11,411 nucleotides of DNA, from NCBI GenBank assembly GCA_021779635.1, contig JAJYAH010000154.1:1-11411 (forward strand), in the 5' to 3' direction. Numbering within the stretch: position 1 is the first letter of the stretch; each line of letters begins with the position of its first letter. Positions 1 through 7,588 of the stretch are shown piece after piece. The notes under the pieces were generated by a model. That model made no database searches, had not been told where the DNA came from, and saw only the letters and a program-made list of their open reading frames with translations. Source of the DNA: Pseudomonadota bacterium. GTDB lineage: Bacteria > Pseudomonadota > Alphaproteobacteria > Rhizobiales > Xanthobacteraceae. The position numbers were made by a program, and so were the translations under genes.

Positions 1-559
1 ACCTCGTCGACGGGACGACACGCGATGATGGCGTGATGTTGTTCTTCGACCTGATCGGCATCCCCGCCTCGATCTATTTCTTGTGGGTCGTCAAGCTTGT
101 TCATAACGATTCCGTAACGGACTGGAATAGACGTCCGCTGGTGGGCGCAGCGACCGCGCCAGCTCGCCCGTCACCATGGAGCAGGCAACGATTCCAACAT
201 CAACGGGAAATGGACGGGTAGAGCTGGTCACATTGCCGCTGATGGCCGATTTTGTTGCAGAACTTTCTCTAGAAGCAGAGCGAACAGTAGTTCCGTCGGT
301 GAAGTGGCCATCGACAGAGAGTTTCGGTGATGGGGCGATGCAATCAAGTTCGGCCGTGCAATGGCGGGGTTGCGAGAGGCCGGAAGGGGGATTAGGCACT
401 GGGGATAGCGCCACGAGTTCGGTAATTCTGGCGTCCATTTGCGTCATCGTGAAGATTGGCTTGCGCCAATATTATCCAACATCAGCTTGACGCAATTTTG
501 CTTCGCCCGATAGCTGCGCAAGAAGGGGGCCGATCACAATCGGCCGATCCAAGCCCCGG
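1..559. other. Unassigned region without a supportable gene
   Basis: No gene can be supported here. A plus-strand frame is open from about base 3 to 221 and reads a hydrophobic stretch (FFDLIGIPASIYFLWVV) that could be the tail of a membrane protein starting outside the window, but it then runs into low-complexity Pro/Arg/Ala-rich sequence. Two opposing frames (176-490 plus, 91-447 minus) overlap each other. Neither has a convincing ribosome binding site or a recognisable family. The stretch lies beside a broken insertion sequence, so decayed DNA is the simplest reading. Confidence 0.5.
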
Positions 560-620
560 GTTCGCAGTTTTATTGTGAATGGTGGCAATTTGGCGCGCCA
601 TTCAGAATAAAACTGCGAAC
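560..620. repeat. Long imperfect inverted repeat (23-base arms, 15-base spacer)
   Basis: The left arm at 560-582 begins GTTCGCAGTTTTATT. The right arm at 598-620 is its reverse complement with one mismatch (22 of 23), near the middle of the arm. The spacer overlaps a perfect 10-base palindrome, TGGCGCGCCA, at 591-600. The arms could be facing ends of an insertion sequence or a small non-autonomous element, or a strong hairpin in RNA. No T-run follows that would make it a classical terminator. It sits about 230 bases before the IS66 remnant, but the arm sequence is not a typical IS66 end. Confidence 0.6.
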
Positions 621-852
621 TCCTACGTTATTGAAATAGCGATGCAAATTGACATCTGAATTCGCTTGGCGCTTCGGGGTTGTTTGTAAGCGCGGACGAG
701 CCATCTTGGTTGTATGCGCTGCGCGCGTCCCTTCGACGACTTCCTCGGCGAGCTCGGCTTGGCCTGTTCTTCTGGCCAATTGACCGGCGCTTTGCTCCGA
801 AGGCGAATAGTGACGCGGACCCCGCCTCTGGACGCAACTATATGCGCCGGAA

Positions 853-1372
853 AGATTCTCACTTGGGCGCGGCTCAGCAAGGCGCCGATCGCGACCGAGG
901 CAGGCAAGCGCATCAATGTCCTGTTCACCATCGAGCGCGAGACCAACGTCGTGGCTCCGTGGGAGCGCCTATGTGTGCGCCAAGAGCATAGCCAGCCTTT
1001 GATCGTTGAGCTGGAGGCGTGGTTGTGCGAGCAGCGCGCCAACCTCTCCAGGAACAACGTGACGACCAAAGCAATCAATTACCGCCTTAGCCGCTGGAAT
1101 GCATCTACCCGCTTCCTTGATGACGAGCGCCTGTGCGTGTCGAACAATGGTGCTGAGCGTGAACCACGGGCGGTCGCAGTGCGACGAAAAAAATTAGACG
1201 TTCGCCGGGGTCCGATGAGGGCGGCCGGCGTGGGGCTGCCATCTACAACCTCATCGCCACCGCCAAGCTCAACGACATCGATCCACAGGCTTGGCTTGCT
1301 GGCGCGCCTACCAGATCATCCTGCCAAGTGCATCAATGAGCTGCCGGCCATCGATCTCACGACGGTGAAGGA
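853..1372 (+). pseudogene. IS66-family transposase (TnpC) C-terminal remnant, disrupted
   Basis: This is the C-terminal part, roughly 170 residues, of a DDE transposase of the IS66 family. The order of motifs fits: KRINVLFTIERE, then VRQEHSQPLIVELEAWL, then FLDDERLCVSNNGAERE, which carries the NNxAER motif with the final catalytic Glu. After the A-run near 1187-1193 the family's RKNWTFAGSDEGG block is split between frames. The Trp codon is read as TAG at 1195-1197, and the sequence then continues as SDEGGRRGAAIYNLIATAKL in a third frame (1211-1303). A further shift near 1300 returns to the first frame for LLARLPDHPAKCINELP. At least three frame changes and a stop make it non-functional. The N-terminal two thirds are missing. 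A GTAAGCG heptamer at 686-692 resembles the usual IS66 terminus and may mark the left end, but no matching right end was found. Confidence 0.8.
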
Positions 1373-1642
1373 GAGCGGCTATTCCATGCGATGTCAGGAT
1401 GCGGGCGCCAATCACCTCGCCAGAGATTTGTCCTCAATAATTTCCGACAACCGGTTTCAGAACCTGCGGTCGAGGACCTAGGATCGAGAGAACTTGCCAG
1501 CGGCCTCGTGTCGACCACCGAGGTTGTTACATGTGGTTAAGCATAGCGCAACAAGACCGTATTTCTACTGAGAAGCCATTAATGAATAAAATGGCGCGGC
1601 GGGTCAATGTCGTGCTGCTGAACTTCAGAGAAAGGTCACGAA

Positions 1643-1810
1643 ATGAATGTTTCAAGCGTCGGCGTCACTAACGGCCATGCCGTTCAGCAAACTGCAGCGC
1701 CACAGAAAGTCGATCCTCCGAATGACGGTGACGGCGATGCTGGTGATGCGCGTCAGCAACAGCCGGCTCTCGCATCAGGAACCGGCCTGAATGTCAACAA
1801 AACCGCATGA
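1643..1810 (+). CDS. Small hypothetical protein, 55 residues, Gln/Asp/Gly-rich
   Basis: The product starts MNVSSVGVTNGHAVQQTAAP, has an acidic middle (PPNDGDGDAGDARQQQ), and ends GTGLNVNKTA. It has no hydrophobic segment or signal peptide and is probably disordered. An AAAGG ribosome binding site lies 8 bases before the ATG, and an intrinsic terminator starts 9 bases after the stop, so this looks like a complete single-gene unit. Small proteins with a Ser-rich start, an acidic D/G-rich centre and a G-T-G-L-N-V-type tail are, from memory, common unnamed proteins in Bradyrhizobium. Their function is unknown and none is proposed here. The next neighbour upstream is the IS66 remnant. Confidence 0.6.
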   Translation: MNVSSVGVTNGHAVQQTAAPQKVDPPNDGDGDAGDARQQQPALASGTGLNVNKTA

Positions 1811-1818
1811 ATTCGAGA

Positions 1819-1848
1819 GCCCGGCTAACGGCCGGGCACTCATTTTTT
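1819..1848 (+). terminator. Intrinsic (Rho-independent) terminator
   Basis: GCCCGGC (1819-1825) pairs perfectly with GCCGGGC (1831-1837) across a 5-base loop. A run of six T (1843-1848) follows after ACTCA. It lies 9 bases after the stop of the 55-residue gene and points the same way. The T-run merges directly into GGAGAG, the likely ribosome binding site of the next small frame. Confidence 0.75.
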
Positions 1849-1857
1849 GGAGAGATA

Positions 1858-1989
1858 TTGATAAGTGGAGTCGGAGTAATTCAGCGCGCACTCACGTCTT
1901 CTGCCTCGGCTCTACACGCGCTCTCGACCTCGCCACGCAACGCAATAGAAGTCTCGCAAGAAATCGATGCTGCGCGGGTGCGCGCCTGA
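1858..1989 (+). CDS. Possible small protein, 43 residues, TTG start
   Basis: A TTG codon at 1858 is preceded by GGAGAGATA, a good ribosome binding site (GGAG about 5 bases away). The product reads (M)ISGVGVIQRALTSSASALH and continues to EIDAARVRA. It would be a small helical protein with an amphipathic first half. The frame is also open from an ATG at 1807 inside the previous gene, but that start has no ribosome binding site and the frame crosses the terminator hairpin. No family is recognised. Expression would need read-through of the terminator or a start within it. A chance frame cannot be excluded. Confidence 0.3.
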   Translation: MISGVGVIQRALTSSASALHALSTSPRNAIEVSQEIDAARVRA

Positions 1990-2181
1990 CGCAGTAATGC
2001 AGCGCTCCATTGAAGCCAGATGTAGTCAGTTTCAAGACGATTTCCGTTCCCGCCTGGACGGGTGCCAAAGCTGGACGTAGCTCTGCGCCTAATCACTTTG
2101 GCCTGGCCGCCCCTTAGACACTGCCCGTTAAGACGCTTCGGGCCTTTGAGGCCAGCCTTTCCACTGCACGCGATGACGCTC
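1990..2181. other. Intergenic region with small hairpin
   Basis: No gene is supported between the 43-residue frame and the end of the minus-strand operon. A short perfect hairpin, GGCCT/AGGCC (2141-2145 and 2149-2153, 3-base loop), lies just beyond the last minus-strand gene. It has no T-run on either side. It may slow or end transcription of that operon, but this is weak. Confidence 0.35.
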
Positions 2182-2361
2182 CTACTCCATCAATTTCGAA
2201 GACTCGCAGCGGTCGCCCCTCGGGCTGAGGTCCATCACCATGGCAATCACCTGGATCACGCTTCTAATTGCATATCCCATTAGCGCCAGACCGCAGATGA
2301 TCAGCATGAGAACTGTACAGAAACTTCCGATAATCCTTGCCAGGTCCGACGCCGAGTTCAT
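2182..2361 (-). CDS. Small inner-membrane protein, 59 residues
   Basis: The product starts MNSASDLARIIGSFCTVLML and continues IICGLALMGYAIRSVIQVIA. A hydrophobic stretch runs from about residue 10 to 43 and is followed by a charged tail (DLSPRGDRCESSKLME). This would give one long or two short membrane helices broken by Arg33. The ATG at 2361 has an AAGGG sequence about 8 bases upstream, a better site than most in this region. It lies 18 bases after the stop of the preceding minus-strand gene, so it is probably the third gene of a three-gene operon. No family is recognised. The hydrophobic pattern and the ribosome binding site argue against a chance frame. Confidence 0.5.
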   Translation of the reverse strand: MNSASDLARIIGSFCTVLMLIICGLALMGYAIRSVIQVIAMVMDLSPRGDRCESSKLME

Positions 2362-2379
2362 GGAGATATCCCTTAGCGT

Positions 2380-2571
2380 CTACACGTAGTCTGGAGCCGA
2401 ACCCAGCATCTGTTCCATCAGCCAGCTGAAGAGTTCAGGCCTGTTGGTCGCCAAGCCCACCACCGCCTTGCTGAGGGCCTCCTCTCCGCCGCGATCGTAG
2501 GCCGTTCTCAATTGATAGATCTCGATTCGGTCTCGCTCTGCCAGTGAGGACGCGTCCAGTTCGCCGAGCAT
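2380..2571 (-). CDS. Small hypothetical helical protein, 63 residues
   Basis: The product starts MLGELDASSLAERDRIEIYQ and ends SWLMEQMLGSAPDYV. It is acidic and rich in Leu, Glu and Ala, with no membrane segment, and looks like three short helices. It is not assigned to a known family. The start ATG lies one base after the stop of the preceding gene (TGATATG), the classic arrangement for translational coupling. It has only a weak ribosome binding site of its own (GCGGGA), which fits coupled translation. The 59-residue membrane protein follows 18 bases later on the same strand. Protein-like composition and operon position make it likely real; its role is unknown. Confidence 0.55.
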   Translation of the reverse strand: MLGELDASSLAERDRIEIYQLRTAYDRGGEEALSKAVVGLATNRPELFSWLMEQMLGSAPDYV

Positions 2572-2572
2572 A

Positions 2573-2785
2573 TCAATCGTGTCCCGCTACGATGGCAGCC
2601 CGAAATTTGTCCCACTGGCGCCAATGCGTGGGAAGAATCTTCACTCTCACGCGGGTTGCGGCATGCACCCATCCGCCGAAAATGCGGCGGCACGGGTAGG
2701 TGACCGGATGCACGCCGCCGAAGTCAATGACGGCTAGTTCGAGGTCACGGTCGAATGGTGCGGTATCTACCTTGAACCAATGCAT
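2573..2785 (-). CDS. Hypothetical protein of a small rhizobial family, about 70 residues
   Basis: From the ATG at 2785 the product starts MHWFKVDTAPFDRDLELAVI. It then carries FPCRR-like and PTHWREW-like motifs, here seen as YPCRRIFGGWV and PTHWRQW. Small proteins with the sequence DRDLELAVID, CRRxxGGW and PTHWRxW are, as I recall, frequent in Bradyrhizobium with no known function. The core is a probable beta-rich fold with no signal or membrane segment. The frame stays open upstream to a TTG at 2863, which has GGAGG only two bases away, too close to be ideal. The ATG at 2785 matches where the conserved core begins but has a weak ribosome binding site, so the start is uncertain. It is first of three closely spaced minus-strand genes. 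Confidence 0.65.
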   Translation of the reverse strand: MHWFKVDTAPFDRDLELAVIDFGGVHPVTYPCRRIFGGWVHAATRVRVKILPTHWRQWDKFRAAIVAGHD

Positions 2786-2891
2786 ATGGTATTTTTGCCT
2801 GGCTGCTCGCGCCGAAATTTGATCGGGATCAATTTCCCGGGTTGTTACGGGGACGAGGGCCAACGCCTCCCGATTTCCGCTTTGCGTCTAC

Positions 2892-3039
2892 ATGGCGAAA
2901 CCACCATCCGACCGCGTACGGATGACAACGATGGCCCATTCTTAATGCATTGATTGAGGAGCGCGGACATAAACCAGCATTGCCGACGCAAACGGCATAT
3001 AGAATGCTTCAAGAAACGGCCAAGTTCGATCCTGCTTAG
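2892..3039 (+). pseudogene. Possible decayed small gene
   Basis: Joining three frames gives a protein-like reading: MAKPPSDRVR, then TDDNDGPFL, then NALIEERGHKPALPTQTAYR followed by [11 protein letters not shown] and a stop at 3037-3039. The last part sits in one frame and looks like a genuine protein tail, but an in-frame stop and two shifts separate it from the only nearby ATG. There is no clear ribosome binding site. The end overlaps the last bases of the chemoreceptor gene on the other strand. The family is not recognised. It could equally be a chance frame. Confidence 0.25.
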
Positions 3040-5018
3040 GCGGCCTTCTTCAGCGGAAGCAACGCACTTAGCTTTTTCTGGGCTTCTTGGCTCAATTTTA
3101 GCGCGACGAGCGTCGTATCGCGCTCGATTCGAGCGATGTCTCCGGTCAAATCTAGATTAAGACCGTCTACGGTCAACCGAACAGACTTACCCAAACCAAG
3201 CCCCGGGACTGTCTCACCAATCAATACACCGCCCATGGAGACGTCGCTAACCCGAACGCGATACGTCTGCCCCTGCGCGACTAGCGTGCCTTCACGATTA
3301 AGATCGAGGCGCGGTGCACCGCGGCGGTCTACGTCCGCGGTAGAGGTGCGGATCACGCGAACCAGTGTCGCACGCAGTTCGTCGACTTTGCCAGCGATCA
3401 CAGTCGAGCCGTCCCGGATTTCCGACGCACGTCGTCCGGTTTCAGTCGCCTCCGCTGACACTGACGAAATTTGGGACGCCACCTCACGCGCTGCCTGAGA
3501 CGTCTCCTGCACCGTGCGGGAGATTTCCAGCGTGACCGCATTTTGCTCCTCGATGGCAGCGGAAATCTCCGAGGAGACTTGCTCGACGCTATGGATTACC
3601 TCACCGATCGCACTGATAGAGGCGACGGATGCGTGAGTCGCCTCCTGGATTTCGCCGATTTGCTGGGCGATTTCGCCCGTTGCGCGGGCCGTCTGTTCGG
3701 CAAGCGACTTCACTTCCGAAGCAACGACGGCGAAGCCTCGGCCGGCACTCCCGGCGCGGGCTGCTTCAATCGTCGCATTTAGCGCAAGCAGATTTGTCTG
3801 ATTTGCAATCTCGCTGATGAGGTTGGTCACTGTGCCGACCTTCGCGGCAGCCTCCGATAGCTTCGAGATCGTGGCTTGCGCATCCCGAGACGCATTTACG
3901 GCATTCAGAGTAAAGGCGCGGGACGACATTACCTGCTCTGCAATGCGCGTGATCGAAGAGGCAAGATGCGACGCAGCATTCGCCACGGTCTGTGCATTCG
4001 TAAGCGCCTCTTCGGCGGCGGCCGCGACACTGCTGCTGTTTTTTTCGAGCGTCATCGCCGTGTCTGTCATCAACGAAGCGTTACGGGCCATTTTTTCGGT
4101 ACCCGTCGCGACTTCGTCCACGGCGACCTTTGTCGCGCTCTCGACATTCTCCGCCATGTCGCGCAGCGCCTGAGCCTTGGCGCGTTCTGTTACATCACGG
4201 CGCTGCTCTTCTTCTGCCGCTTCCCGGCGGGCTTTTTCGTCGGCAATAATCCTGAAGCGCTCAATTGATCGGGCCATGTCTCCGAGTTCATCGTTGCTAT
4301 CGAGACCGGGAAGCTTGATCGCGAAATCACCCTCACCAAGCCTGCCAAGCGCACCGGTCATCCCAACGAGCCGCGTTGAAGTGCGGCGTGCGACAAGAAG
4401 GGTGACCGCTCCAATCAGCAACAGGATGAGCCCTGCCGCCAATATCACGTTTCGGGCACTTGCCCATATCTGCGCCTCTAAATCATCGATGTAGACACCC
4501 GTGCCAATGACCCAGCCCCAAGGCTCAAAGCCCACCACATACGAAAGCTTCGGCTGCGGCGCATCCTTCCCGGGTTTTGGCCATTGATAACTGACGAAGC
4601 CAGAACCTCGCGCTTTCACCGTATCCACAAATTCAACAAATAGCCTCTTGCCCGCGGGATCCTTGATATCACTCAGGTCTTTGCCGTTGAGCTCAGGCTT
4701 GATGGGGTGCATGACCATGAGCGGCTTGAGGTCGTTGATCCAGAAATATTCCCCATTGCCGTACCGAAGCGCCCCGATTCGGGCCGCCGCCTGACGTCTG
4801 GCGGCCTCATCTGCGGCGCCGCTTCGAGCCGCAGCAGTCTGTTCTTCTCGCGCGATGCTCAGCGCCACCTCGGCCAGGTGCCGAAGTTCGCCCTGCCTTT
4901 GCTCACGAAGCGACGAAGCAAGGTTCTCTATCTGCATCGCGGCCAAGCCAGCAAGACCACAAAAGCTGAGGGCAATGATGCCGTAAAGCCGAAGGCTGAT
5001 CGAAAATCGAAGATTCAC
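3036..5018 (-). CDS. Membrane methyl-accepting chemotaxis protein with Cache sensor and C-terminal PilZ domain
   Basis: This chemoreceptor passes a periplasmic signal to the CheA/CheW array. Residues count from the GTG at 5018, which has GGGG 7-10 bases upstream; an in-frame GTG at 5048 has no such site. TM1 is about 12-30. A periplasmic Cache_2-type sensor (31-190) carries [26 protein letters not shown] and [16 protein letters not shown]2 is about 191-210, HAMP about 211-265. The cytoplasmic signalling coiled coil (290-550) has the conserved tip [20 protein letters not shown] at 403-422. A C-terminal PilZ domain (about 565-650) keeps both c-di-GMP motifs: RxxxR (RGAPR, 566-570) and DxSxxG (DVSMGG, 592-597). 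It has no CheR-tethering pentapeptide. The related architecture in Azospirillum Tlp1 binds c-di-GMP through its PilZ domain, so c-di-GMP control of this receptor is likely. The Cache ligand is unknown; family members often bind small organic acids. Confidence 0.93.
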   Translation of the reverse strand: MNLRFSISLRLYGIIALSFCGLAGLAAMQIENLASSLREQRQGELRHLAEVALSIAREEQTAAARSGAADEAARRQAAARIGALRYGNGEYFWINDLKPLMVMHPIKPELNGKDLSDIKDPAGKRLFVEFVDTVKARGSGFVSYQWPKPGKDAPQPKLSYVVGFEPWGWVIGTGVYIDDLEAQIWASARNVILAAGLILLLIGAVTLLVARRTSTRLVGMTGALGRLGEGDFAIKLPGLDSNDELGDMARSIERFRIIADEKARREAAEEEQRRDVTERAKAQALRDMAENVESATKVAVDEVATGTEKMARNASLMTDTAMTLEKNSSSVAAAAEEALTNAQTVANAASHLASSITRIAEQVMSSRAFTLNAVNASRDAQATISKLSEAAAKVGTVTNLISEIANQTNLLALNATIEAARAGSAGRGFAVVASEVKSLAEQTARATGEIAQQIGEIQEATHASVASISAIGEVIHSVEQVSSEISAAIEEQNAVTLEISRTVQETSQAAREVASQISSVSAEATETGRRASEIRDGSTVIAGKVDELRATLVRVIRTSTADVDRRGAPRLDLNREGTLVAQGQTYRVRVSDVSMGGVLIGETVPGLGLGKSVRLTVDGLNLDLTGDIARIERDTTLVALKLSQEAQKKLSALLPLKKAA

Positions 5019-5048
5019 TGAAAACCCCAACGGTATCTTACGAAGCAC

Positions 5049-5495
5049 GGCCGAATCATGCCGATTCCAAATATCGTCAGACTACCGCTGGAACGTTGAA
5101 TGTCGGTTAAATGTCAACTGTCATTTAATTTCTTGATCGGCATCGATTCGCGTCGGACCATGATTTGCAGGCCATCAGGATCGCCGAAGCTGTCAGGAGA
5201 ATGTAAGAATTGAACGCGAGGAGAGCACGGAGCACTGGAAGACGTCTCATGTTCCTTTGATAAATTTGGCTTACGCCAAGATCGGCCGAACCTAGCTGTC
5301 ACATTCGCGCCGCGATCGCTCGTACTGCTCGAGAGCTCCCGCGAATAATGGGTGACTTGCAGCGACCATTCGCACGGCTTCTCCCGTATTCTTACGGTGG
5401 CTATTTGAACGATATACTTGCGCTGGATCAACCGTCATTCTGCTATCCGTCGTCTAGCTAGTTCGTTGCCAGCTTAATCATTAGGGGAAGCGGCG
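5049..5495. other. Divergent intergenic region between chemoreceptor and response regulator genes
   Basis: About 450 bases separate the divergent chemoreceptor and regulator genes and should hold both promoters. A minus-strand frame of 105 codons (5114-5431) has no plausible ribosome binding site, no family resemblance and an unusual composition, so I do not call it. A FixK/FNR-like palindrome near 5418-5431 is listed separately. Confidence 0.5.
5418..5431. promoter_or_regulatory. Candidate FixK/FNR-type box
   Basis: TTGC-GCTGGA-TCAA fits the Bradyrhizobium FixK2 consensus TTG(A/C)-N6-(T/G)CAA. Its centre is about 71 bases before the ATG of the FixJ-like regulator. A start site 40 bases downstream of the centre would leave a leader of about 30 bases, which is plausible. 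The consensus is loose and one chance match in a window of this size is expected, so this is only a candidate. Confidence 0.3.
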
Positions 5496-6161
5496 ATGGC
5501 AGAAGATGATTTAGGCCAGCCAGATGTTTACATCGTCGAGGACGACGTAGAAGTCAGGCGCACACTTTTATTAATTCTTTCAAGAGCGGGATACCGGGTA
5601 AGCTGCTTTGCCGACGGCTGGGCCTTGATGGATGCGCTTCGTTTCAAACACCCGGCGTGCATTCTCCTGGACATATATCTCCCAGGAATCTCCGGCCTTG
5701 AGATCCTCGAAAGGCTTAAAGGCAAAGGCAGTCTTGCGCCGGTCATTATCGTGTCTGGCAATAAGTCCATCACTACTGCTGTAGAAATCCTTAAGTTGGG
5801 CGCGGTCGATTACATCGAGAAACCGTTTGGCGCAGCCGATCTGCTGGCGCGGGTAGCGCGGGCAATTTCCACTTTTTTGACGCCGGACTCAGCTCACAGG
5901 ATTCCATCTGTCTTTCCAAAATCCCAGCTACTCTCGAAGCGAGAGCGGGAAGTCCTTCAGCACTCCGCCCTCGGCGCTTCTGCGAAGGAAATCGGAAAGC
6001 GACTGGGACTTAGTCCGAGAACGATCGAAGATCACCGAGCAAAATTAATCAGGAAAATGGGCGTGCGAAACCTTGCAGAGGCTGTCCTGAAGGCCATGGC
6101 GGGCGGTTATGGCGCGGTCCCCCATTGGTCGAGCCCCGATCCGAATGAAGAGTCAATTTGA
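5496..6161 (+). CDS. FixJ/NarL-type response regulator (receiver plus LuxR-type HTH)
   Basis: This is a two-component transcription regulator of 221 residues. The receiver domain (about 10-125) has the acidic pair E15/D16, phospho-acceptor D59 in ILLDIYLPGISGLEIL, S87 in IIVSGN and K109 in IEKPF, so it can be phosphorylated by a histidine kinase. The LuxR-type helix-turn-helix (about 144-205) begins LLSKREREVLQ and has AKEIGKRLGLSPRTIEDHRA. The layout and KREREVL start match FixJ-family regulators. The ATG is preceded by AGGGGAAG at good spacing. No histidine kinase is encoded nearby, so it is an orphan within the window. Its stop overlaps the start of the HD-GYP gene by one base (TGATG), so the two are translated together and probably work in one pathway. 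It is not FixJ itself, as FixL is absent. Confidence 0.92.
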   Translation: MAEDDLGQPDVYIVEDDVEVRRTLLLILSRAGYRVSCFADGWALMDALRFKHPACILLDIYLPGISGLEILERLKGKGSLAPVIIVSGNKSITTAVEILKLGAVDYIEKPFGAADLLARVARAISTFLTPDSAHRIPSVFPKSQLLSKREREVLQHSALGASAKEIGKRLGLSPRTIEDHRAKLIRKMGVRNLAEAVLKAMAGGYGAVPHWSSPDPNEESI

Positions 6162-7225
6162 TGGTGACTTTGATCATTCTTCACGAAGGAGCGACGGGGC
6201 CCAACGATATTCGCCGTGTTCTGCAAGAAGATTATCAAGTTGAATTCATTTCATTAGACGCTGTTGGGGCTGCCAAACCGAAGAGCGCGATCCTTGTCGA
6301 TGTGAGCCTCAGATCAGCTGAGAATGTCTTGAAGGTGAAGGACTGGTTGGCGGACAAAGGCGAAGAGGCGATCGCATTGTTTGTTGTTGATCCATCGTCG
6401 CATCACGAGATCAGCCAGGCATTTAGCCTTGGCGCGGCGGCCATTCTCCATCGGCCCATTGATGTAGATATCATCGCGACCAAACTCGCCACGGATTTCG
6501 TCAACCTGTCAATCTGCCCGGCTACATTTGCGAAGTCTTCCGGGGGTACGGCCGCGGTCGACGCCCTCATGCAAATGCATGTCGCTGTTCATTCCGGCAA
6601 GCAGCTAAGTGTGGAACTTCTCTTTAAAGCAGGTGGGTTGGTAGCCCAGGAGATCGCGGTCTCGGGCATCAGCCCCTGGATTGAGCTAGTCCAGAAGCAT
6701 CATAGCCGGACCTATCGTCACAGCTTGCTCGTCGGAGGCATCTCCGCGGCATTCGCCCAGCATCTGGGATTCTCCTCCGCCGATCAAAACTGGCTGACTT
6801 CCGTTGGCCTCATGCACGATGTGGGAAAGGCAAGAATTCCCTTTTCCCTTCTGGAGAAGCCTACGGCCTTGTCAGTTGACGAGCGCACAATCATGCAGCG
6901 GCACCCTCAACTCGGGGTCGACGTTCTGTCAGCGAGCAACGTCGACCCGCAGATCATCGAGGCTGTGAGAAATCATCACGAATACCTTGACGGATCTGGG
7001 TACCCGAGGGGCTTGCTTGCGCCGCAAATATCTGACCGCGTCAGGATGATAACCATCGCTGATGTATTCGCCGCCTTGATCGAACAGCGAAGCTACAAGC
7101 CAGCACTGCCCCCTGCGGAGGCATATGAGATGATTAAAGCTATGAGCGCCAAGGTTGATTCAGACCTCGTCCGCGAATTCCGCTTTATGTCTGAAATAAC
7201 AATCAACAGGCTACGCGAATTCTAG
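6161..7225 (+). CDS. HD-GYP c-di-GMP phosphodiesterase with degenerate receiver domain
   Basis: The protein (354 residues) should hydrolyse cyclic di-GMP in the cytoplasm. The C-terminal HD-GYP domain (about 175-330) retains H187, the HD pair H219/D220 in MHDVGK, then NHHEYLDGSGYP with H272, H273, E274 and the GYP triad 280-282, and IADVFAALIEQRSYKP with D301. All motifs expected for a metal-dependent phosphodiesterase are present. The N-terminal 110 residues look like a receiver domain. D47 (ILVDVSL) survives, but the acidic pair is missing (LHEGA in its place) and the conserved Lys is Arg (HRPI), so normal phosphotransfer is unlikely. The middle (115-175) has no clear domain. The ATG at 6161 shares its A with the stop of the upstream regulator. 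A TTG at 6158 is possible but less likely. Confidence 0.92.
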   Translation: MVTLIILHEGATGPNDIRRVLQEDYQVEFISLDAVGAAKPKSAILVDVSLRSAENVLKVKDWLADKGEEAIALFVVDPSSHHEISQAFSLGAAAILHRPIDVDIIATKLATDFVNLSICPATFAKSSGGTAAVDALMQMHVAVHSGKQLSVELLFKAGGLVAQEIAVSGISPWIELVQKHHSRTYRHSLLVGGISAAFAQHLGFSSADQNWLTSVGLMHDVGKARIPFSLLEKPTALSVDERTIMQRHPQLGVDVLSASNVDPQIIEAVRNHHEYLDGSGYPRGLLAPQISDRVRMITIADVFAALIEQRSYKPALPPAEAYEMIKAMSAKVDSDLVREFRFMSEITINRLREF

Positions 7226-7588
7226 CGACCCGAGGTGCGACCCAAAAGCAATCAATGCCTGAAACCTGATTTCCATCTGCATATACTTGCAGCTTCTCCG
7301 GCAGCAGGGCGATTGTCAGGACGTTGTAAGAAATCTCGTCTGGGCTCTGCGCCAAACCGCTATCTACCCGCTTCATCATGCGAGCGACGGGCGGCCGTCT
7401 GATCAAAGCTGGCTTCCTTCCCCACATGGACCAAAAGAAGGCAGCTTGAGCGCCAGCCTCGAACGGAGTCGTAGAACTACGGGCGACCGGCCTTTACTCT
7501 CTGCAAACGGCGAATTCGTAGGCTGACTGTTGAGATTGCGTCGCCTCGGCCGATCGAGCTGCGCAAGGCAGGTATTTGGACAACTTCG
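7226..7588. other. Intergenic region with no supported gene
   Basis: Short frames exist on both strands (for example 7203-7427 minus and 7287-7526 plus). They overlap each other, lack good ribosome binding sites and show no recognisable family. No T-tailed hairpin is visible after the HD-GYP gene. A promoter for the following pair of genes is expected here, but I cannot point to one. Confidence 0.5.

Noticed and set aside
91..490. Overlapping frames of 118 codons (minus) and 104 codons (plus)
   Set aside because: There is no ribosome binding site and no family resemblance, and nothing favours one strand over the other.
3136..5021. Several plus-strand open frames of 100-130 codons
   Set aside because: They lie antisense to the chemoreceptor gene, whose domains and motifs are unmistakable. 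They are products of GC-rich codon bias.
5114..5431. Minus-strand frame of 105 codons between the divergent sensory genes
   Set aside because: There is no ribosome binding site, the composition is unlike a folded protein, and it would fill the only space available for two promoters.
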